A DNA stretch of 64,000 nt, taken from assembly GCF_938023125.1 (NCBI RefSeq), contig NZ_CALHDW010000018.1, positions 248,001 through 312,000 on the forward strand, read 5' to 3'. The translations under genes and the position numbers were made by a program. The first letter of the stretch is position 1. Each line of letters begins with the position of its first letter. Shown here piece by piece: positions 44,048 to 53,358 of the stretch. Source of the DNA: an uncultured Porphyromonas sp. Lineage in GTDB: Bacteria; Bacteroidota; Bacteroidia; Bacteroidales; Porphyromonadaceae. The notes under the pieces are model-generated. The model saw only the letters and a program-made list of their open reading frames with translations. It was not told where the DNA came from and did no database searches.

Positions 44048-45805
44048 ATGCGGCTATTATACAGATGTATTTTACGTCTTGTCTCTCTAGGGGCATTCCT
44101 GCTCACTCTCTTGGCTTGTAGCCCTAAGGGGGAGGAGACGGTGACGTTGCACATCTTGCATACTACGGATGTGCATGGCAATTTCTTGCCTTTCGACTAT
44201 GTAAGGGAATGCCCCGCGACCGGCTCTATGGCTCGTCTTGCTGCTTATGTGGGAGCCTTGAGAGCGGATGGCGATCAGCCTATCCTTTTGGATGGAGGAG
44301 ACCTATTACAGGGAGAGCCTATTACCTATTACTACAACTTTGTAGATACGGCAACAAAGCATATCGGGGCCCGTGTCCTTGACTACTTGCAGTACGATGC
44401 AATGACGGTGGGTAACCACGATATAGAGACGGGGCACCGCGTCTACGATCGCTTTGTAAAGGAGACTACGTGTCCTCTTTTGGCTGCCAATGTTTTGCGC
44501 GATCCCAAAAATCCGGAAGCAACCTACTTTAACCCCTATACCATGGTAGAGCGTAGCGGAATACGCGTTGCCATCTTAGGGCTTACTACTACGGGCGTGC
44601 CTCAGTGGCTACCTAGCGAGCTCTACGAAGGAATGTACTTTGCTGATGGATTGGAGTCTGCACGCTATTGGCTCCCAATCATTCAGAAAAAAGAAAACCC
44701 TGATGTAGTTATTGCGTTGCTACACTCGGGGCGTATTGATAGGGATGAGGGTTATAGGGAAAACTTTGCGACTGCCCTTACAGACTCTGTACCCGGTATC
44801 GACCTCGTACTCTACGGGCACGATCACCAGCAGTACATCGAGCAGCGTGTAAATCCTAAGGGCGATTCTGTTTTCATGCTCACCCCTGGCAACCATCTCG
44901 ACCGAGTGGGGGACATCACCATTACGTTGAAGAAAAAGGATGGCAAGGTAGTGGGCAAGAAGGTCGAAGCTAGCTTTACAGAACTTGACACCTACGATCC
45001 GGACGAAGAGTTTATGAAGCAGTTCTCACAAGATGCTGAGGCTATCGAGAGCTTTGTCAATCGGCCCATTGTTAGCTTGTCTGCCCCCATCCGAACAGAG
45101 GATGCTTTGTTTGGATTTTCGGAGTACGTTGGCTTGATACATGAGGTGCAGCTCGCCACTACAGGAGCGGAAATATCCTTTGCAGCCCCCCTCACTGAGA
45201 ACCAAACAGTCCCTCGTGGAGACCTTACGGTGGGGCGTATGTTTGCCCTTTATCCCTTCGAAAACTACCTCTACGTGATAAACATGACGGGGAGAGAAGT
45301 CAAGGATTATCTGGAGTATTCTTATAGTCGTTGGGTCAAGCAGATGAAGTCGGCAAGTGATCATATTCTCCTATTAGAGGAGGCTCCGGATTCTACGAGC
45401 CGATTTATAACGAAATATCCGATGTTCAACTTTAGCAGTGCTGCGGGTATTGACTATACGGTAGACGTGAGCAAACCTATGGGGCAGCGCATCAAGATAG
45501 AGAAAATGTCGTCGGGAGCTCCTTTCCATTTAGACGAAACCTATATAGTTGTACTCAATAGTTACAGAGCAAATGGCGGAGGCGGTTTGCTCACGAAAGG
45601 GGCCGGTATCCCCAAGGAGGAGCTGAAGGATCGCATCATTTGGACTACGTTCAAAGACGTGCGTACCTATATGATTGAGATCTTGAGCGAGAAAGGTCCT
45701 GTTCTTCTGCCTCTTGCATCCCGTCCAAATTGGCGCTTTGTTCCGGTCTATTGGGCAGAGAGCGCCATTGTTGCAGATCGGAAATTCCTTTTGGATAATC
45801 AGTAA
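44048..45805 (+). CDS. 5'-nucleotidase/2',3'-cyclic phosphodiesterase-like lipoprotein (UshA family)
   Basis: A 585-residue protein with a lipoprotein signal ending LTLLAC (Cys24). The N-terminal metallophosphatase domain carries HTTDVHGN, LDGGDLLQG, VGNHDIETG and LYGHDHQ, which bind two metals. The C-terminal 5'-nucleotidase domain has the NSYRANGGGGLLTKG substrate region. It probably removes phosphate from periplasmic or extracellular nucleotides, so that nucleosides can be taken up. It lies 50 bases after metG and 17 before the flippase. Confidence 0.9.
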   Translation: MRLLYRCILRLVSLGAFLLTLLACSPKGEETVTLHILHTTDVHGNFLPFDYVRECPATGSMARLAAYVGALRADGDQPILLDGGDLLQGEPITYYYNFVDTATKHIGARVLDYLQYDAMTVGNHDIETGHRVYDRFVKETTCPLLAANVLRDPKNPEATYFNPYTMVERSGIRVAILGLTTTGVPQWLPSELYEGMYFADGLESARYWLPIIQKKENPDVVIALLHSGRIDRDEGYRENFATALTDSVPGIDLVLYGHDHQQYIEQRVNPKGDSVFMLTPGNHLDRVGDITITLKKKDGKVVGKKVEASFTELDTYDPDEEFMKQFSQDAEAIESFVNRPIVSLSAPIRTEDALFGFSEYVGLIHEVQLATTGAEISFAAPLTENQTVPRGDLTVGRMFALYPFENYLYVINMTGREVKDYLEYSYSRWVKQMKSASDHILLLEEAPDSTSRFITKYPMFNFSSAAGIDYTVDVSKPMGQRIKIEKMSSGAPFHLDETYIVVLNSYRANGGGGLLTKGAGIPKEELKDRIIWTTFKDVRTYMIEILSEKGPVLLPLASRPNWRFVPVYWAESAIVADRKFLLDNQ

Positions 45806-45822
45806 TTTATTTCGATTACACT

Positions 45823-47322
45823 GTGGCTAATGCACTAAAGGGGCTGGTAAAAGACACGGCCGTATATGGTTTGTCCAGTATTTTGGGGCGCTTCCTCAAT
45901 TGGGCTCTAACTCCGCTCTATACCCGTGTTTTGGTCTCTACGGGAGAGTTTGGTGTGCAAACCAACCTCTACGCCTGGACGGCTCTTCTCATGGCTATCC
46001 TTACCTATGGTATGGAGACCGGGTTCTTTCGTTTTGTGAATAAGGAGCCTAATCCTCAGCAGGTCTACTCTACAACCTTGATTTCGCTGGGGACCACTTC
46101 TTCGTTTTTTATTCTTTTGTCTCTCCTTTTCCTTTCCCCAATTAGTAGCCTTCTTGGGTATGCCGATCGGAGCGACTTGGTGGCAATGCTCGTCTTTATT
46201 ATCGCCACAGACGCCTTTATGGCGATTCCTTTTGCTTACCTTCGCTACAAGAATAGCCCTTGGCGTTTCGCTACCATAAAACTCACATTCATCGCTCTGT
46301 CCATTGGGCTTAACCTCTTCTTTTTCTTGCTTTGTCCGTGGGTCTGGCGAGTAGCACCCGAAGCGATTTCGTGGTTTTACGACCCCGAGTTTGGCGTTGG
46401 GTACATATTTGTTTCCAATCTTATCGGCAATGGCGTTATCTTTTTGATGCTACTGCCGTATATCTTGCCGGCTGGATGGCATTTCTCATCATCCCTGCTC
46501 CGTCGGATGCTTGCCTATTCGCTGCCTCTTCTCCTCTTGGGAATTGCCGGGATCTTCAATCAAATGGCAGACAAAATACTCTTTCCGATTATTCTTACCG
46601 ACCGTGCGGAGGCCGAGTCGCAGCTCGGGATCTATAGCGCTTGCTTCAAGATTGCCATGGTCATGGTGATGTTTACGCAGGCCTTTCGCTACGCATACGA
46701 GCCCTTCGTCTTCAACAAAGGTGCGGGAGACGAAGCCGAGAGACGCCGCTCGTATGCCTTGGCTATGAAATACTTCCTCATCTGTAGTCTATTTGTCTTT
46801 GTGGGTGTAATGGCGGGGATGGATGTCTTGCAATATCTCGTAGGCGCCGACTATCGGGAAGGCCTGAAGGTGGTGCCTCTAGCCATGTGGGGCGAGCTGA
46901 TGATGGGAGTTTACTTCAATCTCTCGCTCTGGTATAAGCTCGTAGACAAAACTTGGTGGGGAGCTTTGATCTCTTCGTTGGGTTGTATCTTTACCATCGC
47001 CATCATCTGTTGGGGAGTGCCTCGCTACAGTTATATGGCTTGTGCTTGGGCTAGTGCGATCAGCAATACAGTGATGGCTGTTGTTTGTTATCTGCTTGGG
47101 CAGAAATATTATAAGGTGGAATATGAACTAAAAAATGCCCTATTCTATTTTACAATAGCAGCTATTGCAGTGGCTATTGTTGCCCTAAACCATCGTTATA
47201 TCGCCCCCGTAATGCCTTCGCTTATGTGGGTTGTAAATATAGCTGTGGTGGGAGCTTTTCTTTTTATCATTATCAAAAAAGATGTGCCCCTTGGGGCTAT
47301 CTTGCAAAAAATTAGGAGGTAA
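45823..47322 (+). CDS. Polysaccharide/lipopolysaccharide flippase (MOP superfamily)
   Basis: A 499-residue protein with about 14 membrane helices and the Wzx-like start DTAVYGLSSILGRFLNWALTP. Members move undecaprenyl-linked oligosaccharides across the inner membrane. No glycosyltransferase cluster lies nearby, so the substrate is unknown; a role with O-antigen or A-LPS (which anchors T9SS cargo in Porphyromonas) is possible but is inference. Translation appears to begin at GTG (45823), the only start before the conserved N-terminus. DUF389 follows after 2 bases, which implies coupling. Confidence 0.85.
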   Translation: MANALKGLVKDTAVYGLSSILGRFLNWALTPLYTRVLVSTGEFGVQTNLYAWTALLMAILTYGMETGFFRFVNKEPNPQQVYSTTLISLGTTSSFFILLSLLFLSPISSLLGYADRSDLVAMLVFIIATDAFMAIPFAYLRYKNSPWRFATIKLTFIALSIGLNLFFFLLCPWVWRVAPEAISWFYDPEFGVGYIFVSNLIGNGVIFLMLLPYILPAGWHFSSSLLRRMLAYSLPLLLLGIAGIFNQMADKILFPIILTDRAEAESQLGIYSACFKIAMVMVMFTQAFRYAYEPFVFNKGAGDEAERRRSYALAMKYFLICSLFVFVGVMAGMDVLQYLVGADYREGLKVVPLAMWGELMMGVYFNLSLWYKLVDKTWWGALISSLGCIFTIAIICWGVPRYSYMACAWASAISNTVMAVVCYLLGQKYYKVEYELKNALFYFTIAAIAVAIVALNHRYIAPVMPSLMWVVNIAVVGAFLFIIIKKDVPLGAILQKIRR

Positions 47323-47324
47323 TT

Positions 47325-48755
47325 ATGAGTAACGAACCCATGGAGCGAGACGACGAAGATCTCGACGAAAATTTCCCCGATAAGACTTCGAAGAATCCCA
47401 AAGATCGGAGAGAAGAGATACGAGAGTATCTTGCCAAACTTTTCGACTTCCATACCGATAAGGAAGACGACTTCGAAACCTTAGAAATGGTGCGTGCGGA
47501 CGTGGATTTTCGAGGCACGAAGCTTTGGATTCTTATTTGTGCCATTTTTGTTGCTTCTCTGGGGTTAAATACCAACTCCACCGCAGTAATCATTGGTGCG
47601 ATGCTTATCTCACCCCTTATGGGGCCCATCATAGGCTTTGGTACAGCTCTTGGTATCTACGACTTTGAACTACTCAAGAAGTCGCTTCGCAACCTAGGTC
47701 TAACGACCCTCTTTAGTGTACTTACTGCCACTATTTATTTTATCCTTACCCCTATTACGGACTCGGGGAGTGAACTCCTAGGACGTACCCAACCCAATAT
47801 CTACGATGTGCTTATCGCCTTTTTTGGGGGAGCGGCAGGGATGATTGCTGCAAGTACTAAAAGCAAAGGACAAGTGCTCCCGGGTGTGGCCATTGCTACG
47901 GCTCTTATGCCGCCGCTCTGTACCGCCGGATATGGTATTGCCACAGGGCAATGGCATTTTTTCTTTGGAGCTTTCTACCTATTCCTTATTAACTCCGTAT
48001 TTATCGCATTGGCGACCTATCTTGTGGTACGGCTTTTGCGATTTCCACCGAAAGTTTTCCTTGACAGGGCTCGCGGTCGCAAGGTACATCGCATCCTTAT
48101 GGTCATTGCCACTTGTACCATTATTCCTGCTGTGTATTTGAGTATTGGCATGGTGCGTGATAGTATCGCTACGCGCAATGCCAAGTCGTTTGTGGAGAAG
48201 GAACTTGCCCTTACGAGCACACAGGTCGTTAAGTACACTCTAGGAACGCAGAATGGGGTAAAGGTGCTAGATGTCGTACTCCTAGGGGTGCCTCTACAGA
48301 ATTCGCAGATCGATAGTTTGCAAAATCGCCTTAAGGAGTATGGCCTTGCAGGTACTCAACTACTCGTCCATCAGGGCTTTGAAGATAAAACAGACCTTGG
48401 GGAGTTGCGGAATACCGTACTCAAAGATCTCTACGAAAATAGTGACGCCATTATACAGCGTCAGCGTCAGGAGATCGACTCCCTCAAGCAAATTATTGCA
48501 AAGAGGGACTACTACGACGAGCTAGAAGGTGCCGTAGTAGAGGAGATGAAGTCGCTCTTCCCTAGTGTGGAGAAAGCTTTTTTGGTAGCTCCTTCTCCAG
48601 CGAAGTCTGCTACGGATAGTACGCTCAATGTGGTGATACGTCCTCGTACGGGAGGTGCGCTCTCCGTTGCCGAGCGGCAAAAGATGATTGTATGGCTCTC
48701 CGCTCGTACCAAGGCTAAGGCCGTCGATCTCATCATAGATAGTCCAAAGAAATAA
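47325..48755 (+). CDS. DUF389-family membrane protein
   Basis: A 476-residue protein. A charged cytoplasmic start (residues 1-60) precedes a six-helix membrane core of DUF389 type (about 65-270): STAVIIGAMLISPLMGPI and GVAIATALMPPLCTAGYG. A soluble C-terminal part with a coiled coil near 375-395 (DAIIQRQRQEIDSLKQII) follows. The family is of unknown function, with the best guesses being ion or small-molecule transport. It lies between the flippase (2-base gap) and the S46 peptidase (19 bases). Confidence 0.85.
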   Translation: MSNEPMERDDEDLDENFPDKTSKNPKDRREEIREYLAKLFDFHTDKEDDFETLEMVRADVDFRGTKLWILICAIFVASLGLNTNSTAVIIGAMLISPLMGPIIGFGTALGIYDFELLKKSLRNLGLTTLFSVLTATIYFILTPITDSGSELLGRTQPNIYDVLIAFFGGAAGMIAASTKSKGQVLPGVAIATALMPPLCTAGYGIATGQWHFFFGAFYLFLINSVFIALATYLVVRLLRFPPKVFLDRARGRKVHRILMVIATCTIIPAVYLSIGMVRDSIATRNAKSFVEKELALTSTQVVKYTLGTQNGVKVLDVVLLGVPLQNSQIDSLQNRLKEYGLAGTQLLVHQGFEDKTDLGELRNTVLKDLYENSDAIIQRQRQEIDSLKQIIAKRDYYDELEGAVVEEMKSLFPSVEKAFLVAPSPAKSATDSTLNVVIRPRTGGALSVAERQKMIVWLSARTKAKAVDLIIDSPKK

Positions 48756-48774
48756 TCGTTAATAATAAATTCTC

Positions 48775-51300
48775 ATGAAGCTAAAAAGAATTCTACTCTC
48801 AGTAGCTCTTCTCTGTGGCATCGGCACAACGGCGATGGCAGACAAGGGGATGTGGCTACTCAATGAGCTCAATCAGCAGAACTACGAACGCATGAAGGAG
48901 CTTGGCTTTAAGTTGTCTCCTGAGCAACTCTATAGCCCTGGTCAGCCCAGTGTGGCAAGTGCTGTCGTAATTTTTGGTGGGGGCTGTACCGGTATTACAG
49001 TATCTAACGAAGGTCTTATCTTCACCAATCACCACTGTGGTTTTGGTGCTATCCAGAGCCAAAGTACAGTAGATCACGACTACCTCCGTGATGGCTTCCG
49101 CTCTAATAATCATGCCGAAGAACTTCCGATCCCGGGCCTTAGTGTTCGCTATCTCCGTGAGATCGTAGACGTAACTCCCCGTATCGAAGCTGCCGTAAAG
49201 GGTGCCAAGAGCGAAATGGAGCGTCTTCAGATCATCGAAGAGTTGAGCCAAAAGATCAATGCAGAGTACACCAAGGGGTCTACTATTGTAGGTGAAGTTA
49301 CTCCCTACTATGCAGGCAACAAGTACTATGTAGTTGTGTACAATGTATTCCAAGACGTGCGTCTTGTAATGGCTCCTCCCAGCTCTGTAGGTAAGTTCGG
49401 TGGTGATACCGACAACTGGATGTGGACACGTCATACGGGCGACTTTAGCGTCTTCCGTGTGTATGCTGACGCCAACAATAATCCTGCACTTTACAGCCAA
49501 AACAACAAGCCCTACAAGCCTATTTCGTATGCTCCCGTTTCTCTCAACGGCTATCGTGAGGGTGACTATGCTATGACTATCGGTTTCCCCGGAAGCACAA
49601 ACCGTTATCTTACATCTTGGGGGGTAGAGGACGTGATAAACAACGAGAACTCTCCCCGTATTGAGGTGCGTGGTATCAAGCAAGCTATCTGGAAGGAAGC
49701 TATGGAAGCTGACCAGGCAACACGCATCAAATATGCTAGCAAGTATGCCCAGAGCTCTAACTATTGGAAGAACTCTATCGGGATGAATCGTGGCCTCAAA
49801 AACCTCGATGTAGTAAACCGTAAGCGTGCCGAAGAAAAGGCTTTCGAAGCATGGATTGCCAAGAATAATTCTCAAAGTACCTACGGTCATATCCTTCCCG
49901 GTCTCAAGGAGGATTATGCTAAGAGTGCTGCTATCTCCAAAGACATTAACTATCTATACGAGACACTCTGGGGCGGAACGGAAATCGTTCGTTTGGCTCG
50001 TGATGTGAATTCTGTAACCCGCATTCAGGCTGCAGACATGCCTAAGTATAAGGCCCGTCTCGACGACCTCTATAAAGACTACCTCCCCTCTCTCGACGTT
50101 AAGGTACTCCCCGCCATGCTCAACATTGTACGTCAGCGTGTAAGTGCAGATTGTCAGCCCGATATCTTCAAGTTCATCGATAAGAAGTTCAAGGGTAGCA
50201 CAGAAAAGTATGCTCAGTACGTATTCGAGAAGAGTATCGTACCCTATGCTGATAAGGTAAAAGACTTCCTCAGCCTCCCTGCCGACAAGCAGAAGAAGGT
50301 TTTGGACAACGACCCCGCTATTGCTCTCTTCAACAGCGTACTCCCCGCTATTCTGCAGGCACAAGGCAAGGCTGAGGATGTAATGGTAAATATCGAAAAG
50401 GGTAAGCGTGAATACTTCGCAGCCTCTCGCATCATGGACCCCAACCGTCAGATGCCTTCGGATGCTAACTTTACGATGCGTATGAGCTACGGCTCTATCA
50501 AGGGATATGCTCCCAAAGATGGTGTTTGGTACAACTACTACACAACGGAACAAGGAGTATTCGAAAAGCAAGATCCTACCAGTAGCGAATTTGCCGTACA
50601 ACCCGAGATCCTCTCTCTCCTCCGTAGCAAAGACTTTGGTCAGTATGGAGTTGGTGGTCACCTCCGTCTCTGCTTCCTCTCAGACAACGATATCACCGGT
50701 GGTAACTCTGGTAGCCCTGTCTTCAACGGTAATGGCGAGTTGATCGGTCTTGCTTTCGATGGTAACTGGGAAGCTATGAGTGGTGACATTGAGTTCGAAC
50801 CTGACCTCCAACGTACCATTAGTGTAGATATCCGTTATGTACTCTTTATGATTGACAAGTGGGCTAAGATGCCTCACCTTATCAAGGAACTTAACCTTGT
50901 TAAGGGCGAACCTCGCGACCAAATGGGTGCTGCTAATGGTGGCAATTGTCCTCACAAGAAAGATCAGTCTTGCGCTAAAAAAGAAGAGTGCTCCAAGGGC
51001 AAAATGAATGGCGAAAAGTCGGCTGCTTGCTCTTCTGACAAGAAGGACGGCCAGTGTGGCAAGGAAAAGAAGTGCGGCGACAAGTTGGCTGCTTGCTCCT
51101 CTGACAAGAAGGACGGCAAGTGCTGCAAGGAAGAAAAGGCTTGTGCTGCCGGTAAGAAGGCAACCGAAAAGAAAGCCAATTGCTGCTCTACGATGAAGGA
51201 TGGTAAGCCTTGTACCGCAGACAAGGATTGCGCTAAGTCCGGTAAGGCTTGCTGCGGCAAGAACAAGGAAGCTGCAGCTAGGAAAGCGGCTAAGAAATAA
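48775..51300 (+). CDS. S46-family dipeptidyl-peptidase (DPP7 type) with Cys/Lys-rich tail
   Basis: An 841-residue protein with signal peptide MKLKRILLSVALLCGIGTTAMA. The chymotrypsin-like S46 core has FTNHHCGF (His86/87), the Asp region GDTDNWMWTRHTGDF, and the nucleophile Ser645 in TGGNSGSPV. The residue 18 after the Ser is Gly663, as in P. gingivalis DPP7, where it allows hydrophobic P1 residues; DPP11 has Arg there. It removes dipeptides from periplasmic oligopeptides. Known members are about 710-720 residues. Here residues 720-841 form an extra tail with 16 cysteines, many lysines and a tandem repeat AACSSDKKDG. No T9SS domain is seen. Confidence 0.92.
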   Translation: MKLKRILLSVALLCGIGTTAMADKGMWLLNELNQQNYERMKELGFKLSPEQLYSPGQPSVASAVVIFGGGCTGITVSNEGLIFTNHHCGFGAIQSQSTVDHDYLRDGFRSNNHAEELPIPGLSVRYLREIVDVTPRIEAAVKGAKSEMERLQIIEELSQKINAEYTKGSTIVGEVTPYYAGNKYYVVVYNVFQDVRLVMAPPSSVGKFGGDTDNWMWTRHTGDFSVFRVYADANNNPALYSQNNKPYKPISYAPVSLNGYREGDYAMTIGFPGSTNRYLTSWGVEDVINNENSPRIEVRGIKQAIWKEAMEADQATRIKYASKYAQSSNYWKNSIGMNRGLKNLDVVNRKRAEEKAFEAWIAKNNSQSTYGHILPGLKEDYAKSAAISKDINYLYETLWGGTEIVRLARDVNSVTRIQAADMPKYKARLDDLYKDYLPSLDVKVLPAMLNIVRQRVSADCQPDIFKFIDKKFKGSTEKYAQYVFEKSIVPYADKVKDFLSLPADKQKKVLDNDPAIALFNSVLPAILQAQGKAEDVMVNIEKGKREYFAASRIMDPNRQMPSDANFTMRMSYGSIKGYAPKDGVWYNYYTTEQGVFEKQDPTSSEFAVQPEILSLLRSKDFGQYGVGGHLRLCFLSDNDITGGNSGSPVFNGNGELIGLAFDGNWEAMSGDIEFEPDLQRTISVDIRYVLFMIDKWAKMPHLIKELNLVKGEPRDQMGAANGGNCPHKKDQSCAKKEECSKGKMNGEKSAACSSDKKDGQCGKEKKCGDKLAACSSDKKDGKCCKEEKACAAGKKATEKKANCCSTMKDGKPCTADKDCAKSGKACCGKNKEAAARKAAKK

Positions 51301-51342
51301 GATCCTTGTCTCACGCTCTTTTCGAACGTGACAATTCAAAAC

Positions 51343-51381
51343 AAGGGGTGATGGGTTTCGACCTGTCGCCCCTTTCTTTTT
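51343..51381 (+). terminator. Terminator after the S46 peptidase gene
   Basis: AAGGGGTGATGGGT pairs with ACCTGTCGCCCCTT (14 bp with G-T pairs) around a TTCG tetraloop, then TCTTTTT. A textbook terminator closing the metG-to-peptidase run. Confidence 0.9.
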
Positions 51382-51471
51382 GGGGCCCGCCTAGGGATTT
51401 CCTTTTTTTAGCCAATTCTGCGGAAGAATCTGCCCTAAAATGGCTGGGAAATAGGCTGGTTTGTTGTCCTA

Positions 51472-51513
51472 TTTCTGCCTGAAAAATAAAAATTTATTAC
51501 CCTAGTTCGGAGC
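51472..51513. repeat. Dispersed intergenic motif, copy C
   Basis: TTTCTGCCTGAAAAATA shares 16 bases exactly with 6521-6536. The following ACCCTAG and CGGAGC match the copy at 17473-17517. Confidence 0.45.
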
Positions 51514-51641
51514 TTTTTTCAGGTAGAGCCGATTGGACCGCTTCGTGAGAGTATGGAGACCCTTTCCTTAAAGAGGGGAGGGAGCCCCCATTGCTGGCGC
51601 TCCTTTTGAGGCAGAGCGATATAAATCAGGCTGAGATGTAG

Positions 51642-51649
51642 TACCTTCG
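51642..51649 (+). promoter_or_regulatory. -7-like box directly before tadA
   Basis: TACCTTCG is one base off TAnnTTTG and ends 4 bases before the ATG, so the message would be leaderless. Confidence 0.4.
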
Positions 51650-51653
51650 TTCC

Positions 51654-52109
51654 ATGGAACAAGGGAAAAGCATCCGGACAGAAGACGAGCGCGGCATGCG
51701 TGCCGCGCTAGATGAGGCCTATCTAGCCAAAGAGGCGGGAGAGGTGCCTATTGGCGCTGTTGTGGTCTATCAGGGCAGAATTGTAGGGCGTGGGCGTAAC
51801 CATGTGGAGCAATTGCAAGACCCCACGGCGCACGCCGAAATCCTTGCCATCACGGCAGCAACGGAAAATCTGGGGGCTAAGTACCTGACGGATTGTACAC
51901 TGTACGTTACGCTCGAACCCTGCGTGATGTGTATGGGAGCCCTGCGATGGGCGCAAGTGTCGCGGATTGTGTATGCCGCCTCCGACCCCAAGGCCGGTTT
52001 TCATGTATTAGCCCCTAAGGCTCCGCATCCTCGTGCTATTATTGAGCAGGGGCCCTTTGGAGAGGAGGCCGCAGACCTTTTGCGTAGCTTCTTTTCGGAG
52101 CGCCGCTAG
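51654..52109 (+). CDS. tadA: tRNA adenosine(34) deaminase
   Basis: A 151-residue zinc deaminase that converts A34 to inosine in tRNA-Arg(ACG). The zinc motif is HAEILAI (catalytic Glu) with PCVMCMGAL. RNHVEQLQDPTAHAE and RIVYAASDPKAG are TadA-specific. Its stop overlaps the stop of the convergent methyltransferase gene by 4 bases within GCTAGC. Confidence 0.95.
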   Translation: MEQGKSIRTEDERGMRAALDEAYLAKEAGEVPIGAVVVYQGRIVGRGRNHVEQLQDPTAHAEILAITAATENLGAKYLTDCTLYVTLEPCVMCMGALRWAQVSRIVYAASDPKAGFHVLAPKAPHPRAIIEQGPFGEEAADLLRSFFSERR

Positions 52110-53335
52110 CGTACTTCGATAATTACGCTCTCTCCGGATAGCAGGGTGGTACCGATCAGTCGGTGACTACTGCCGGGGCGAATCTTCGTTTTCTTGTAAA
52201 AATCAACAGGCTTGAGGGGGAAATTGCGTTGCGAGAAGTCCGCCTCGGGGTACACTTGATTCAATCGTTTTAATTCGCTGGATTTAGCGGGTATTATGCG
52301 CACAACTTCATAGCATTTTCCAAGGAAGTGGTCGGGCTTTTGATCCGTGGTATAGATGTGGCTATTCGGGTGTAGAGGGAGGGCGTGATAGGCTATGCCG
52401 ATAGAGTGGTAGAGGCCACTCTTTTGTAGGGCAGCCCCTGGGAGTAGTAGATAGTGCCCTAGGGCTGAGGCAAAGTGAGGGGGTTGTTCGCTTTCTCCAT
52501 CCGGAGTTGCACAAAATTGGGTTACTACGAGCCCCTCCGGGCATAGCTGCACCGCAATAAGAGAGGGCGGAGTTGTCTCGCTTGGGGACGATAGATGGGG
52601 AATGTAGAGTAGTAGCTCCTTTACTTCGTCGCCACTCTGCACAATGTGTACCTCTTGTACGGAGGGGAGTTGCCGCAATACCTCTTTAATGTCCTCCATC
52701 GGAGAGACTTTGATGAGGATTCGCCCTTGATAGTCTAGCCTTTGTAGCGTGTGGCAGACTTCAATAGGGGAGGGTTCGGTATCGGCAAGTGCGTAGGTGC
52801 GAGCTCCGCCCTGAGCGCGTCGTGCCGGATCGAAATAGAGCATTTCCATACCCCTTTGTACCAGTTGCTCCAACTCGTCTAATAGGGAGGCCTGTTGGAT
52901 CTCCACTCGCTCTTGGGAGTAGCTCTCGCCCATAAGACGGGGGATGTTGTAGTGGGCAGCCGTGGCAAAATCCTCGTTTCGCTCTAGGTAGAGGGCGCGT
53001 TGGGCTCTCCTTGCAAGGTGTGAGAAGTCAATCCCTAATCCCCCAGTGCCATCAACCAAAAAGGGGCTGGGTGCAAACGTATCTGCTTTGTAGCGTGCCG
53101 TTGCTTCGCCGGAGCTTTGTTCGTAGGTGATGCCCTCGGGCAAAAAGATGCCCAATGAAGAAAGAGAGGGGTATTTGCGGGCGATCTTTTCGCGGTAGGT
53201 GATCTGTAGGGCCAGATGTTGGCGAAGAGCGGGCGAAAGGGAAGACTTCCCGAAAAGGATCCGGTCGGGGGATTTGTCTCGCCACTCGCCTTTTGCGAGA
53301 TCCATTATATGCTCTATTTCTTCTAGAGTAAGCAT
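52106..53335 (-). CDS. Class I SAM-dependent methyltransferase with THUMP-like C-terminal domain
   Basis: A 409-residue protein. The AdoMet-binding motif is FLVDGTGGLGIDFSHLA (about residues 125-140), followed by ALYLERNEDFA and the likely catalytic MLYFDPARR. The C-terminal 80 residues (GKCYEVVRIIPAKSSELKRL, then RNFPLKPVDFYKKTKIRPG) match the THUMP-like domain that ends this Bacteroidota group. The substrate is probably RNA but unknown. The ATG at 53335 is chosen; a longer frame would run well into the neighbouring dipeptidase gene. Confidence 0.85.
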   Translation of the reverse strand: MLTLEEIEHIMDLAKGEWRDKSPDRILFGKSSLSPALRQHLALQITYREKIARKYPSLSSLGIFLPEGITYEQSSGEATARYKADTFAPSPFLVDGTGGLGIDFSHLARRAQRALYLERNEDFATAAHYNIPRLMGESYSQERVEIQQASLLDELEQLVQRGMEMLYFDPARRAQGGARTYALADTEPSPIEVCHTLQRLDYQGRILIKVSPMEDIKEVLRQLPSVQEVHIVQSGDEVKELLLYIPHLSSPSETTPPSLIAVQLCPEGLVVTQFCATPDGESEQPPHFASALGHYLLLPGAALQKSGLYHSIGIAYHALPLHPNSHIYTTDQKPDHFLGKCYEVVRIIPAKSSELKRLNQVYPEADFSQRNFPLKPVDFYKKTKIRPGSSHRLIGTTLLSGESVIIEVR

Positions 53336-53358
53336 CGAAATGAGGGGGGTAAATAGGA

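Larger units (their letters stand above)
51301..51653. other. Intergenic region between the S46 peptidase and tadA
   Basis: This 353-base gap holds the terminator at 51343-51381 and a weak nested hairpin near 51410-51445. It also has a copy of the dispersed motif at 51472-51513 and a -7-like box before tadA. No gene is seen. Confidence 0.6.

Noticed and set aside
48775..51300. DPP11 (acid-specific) assignment
   Set aside because: The residue 18 after the catalytic Ser is Gly, as in DPP7; DPP11 has Arg.
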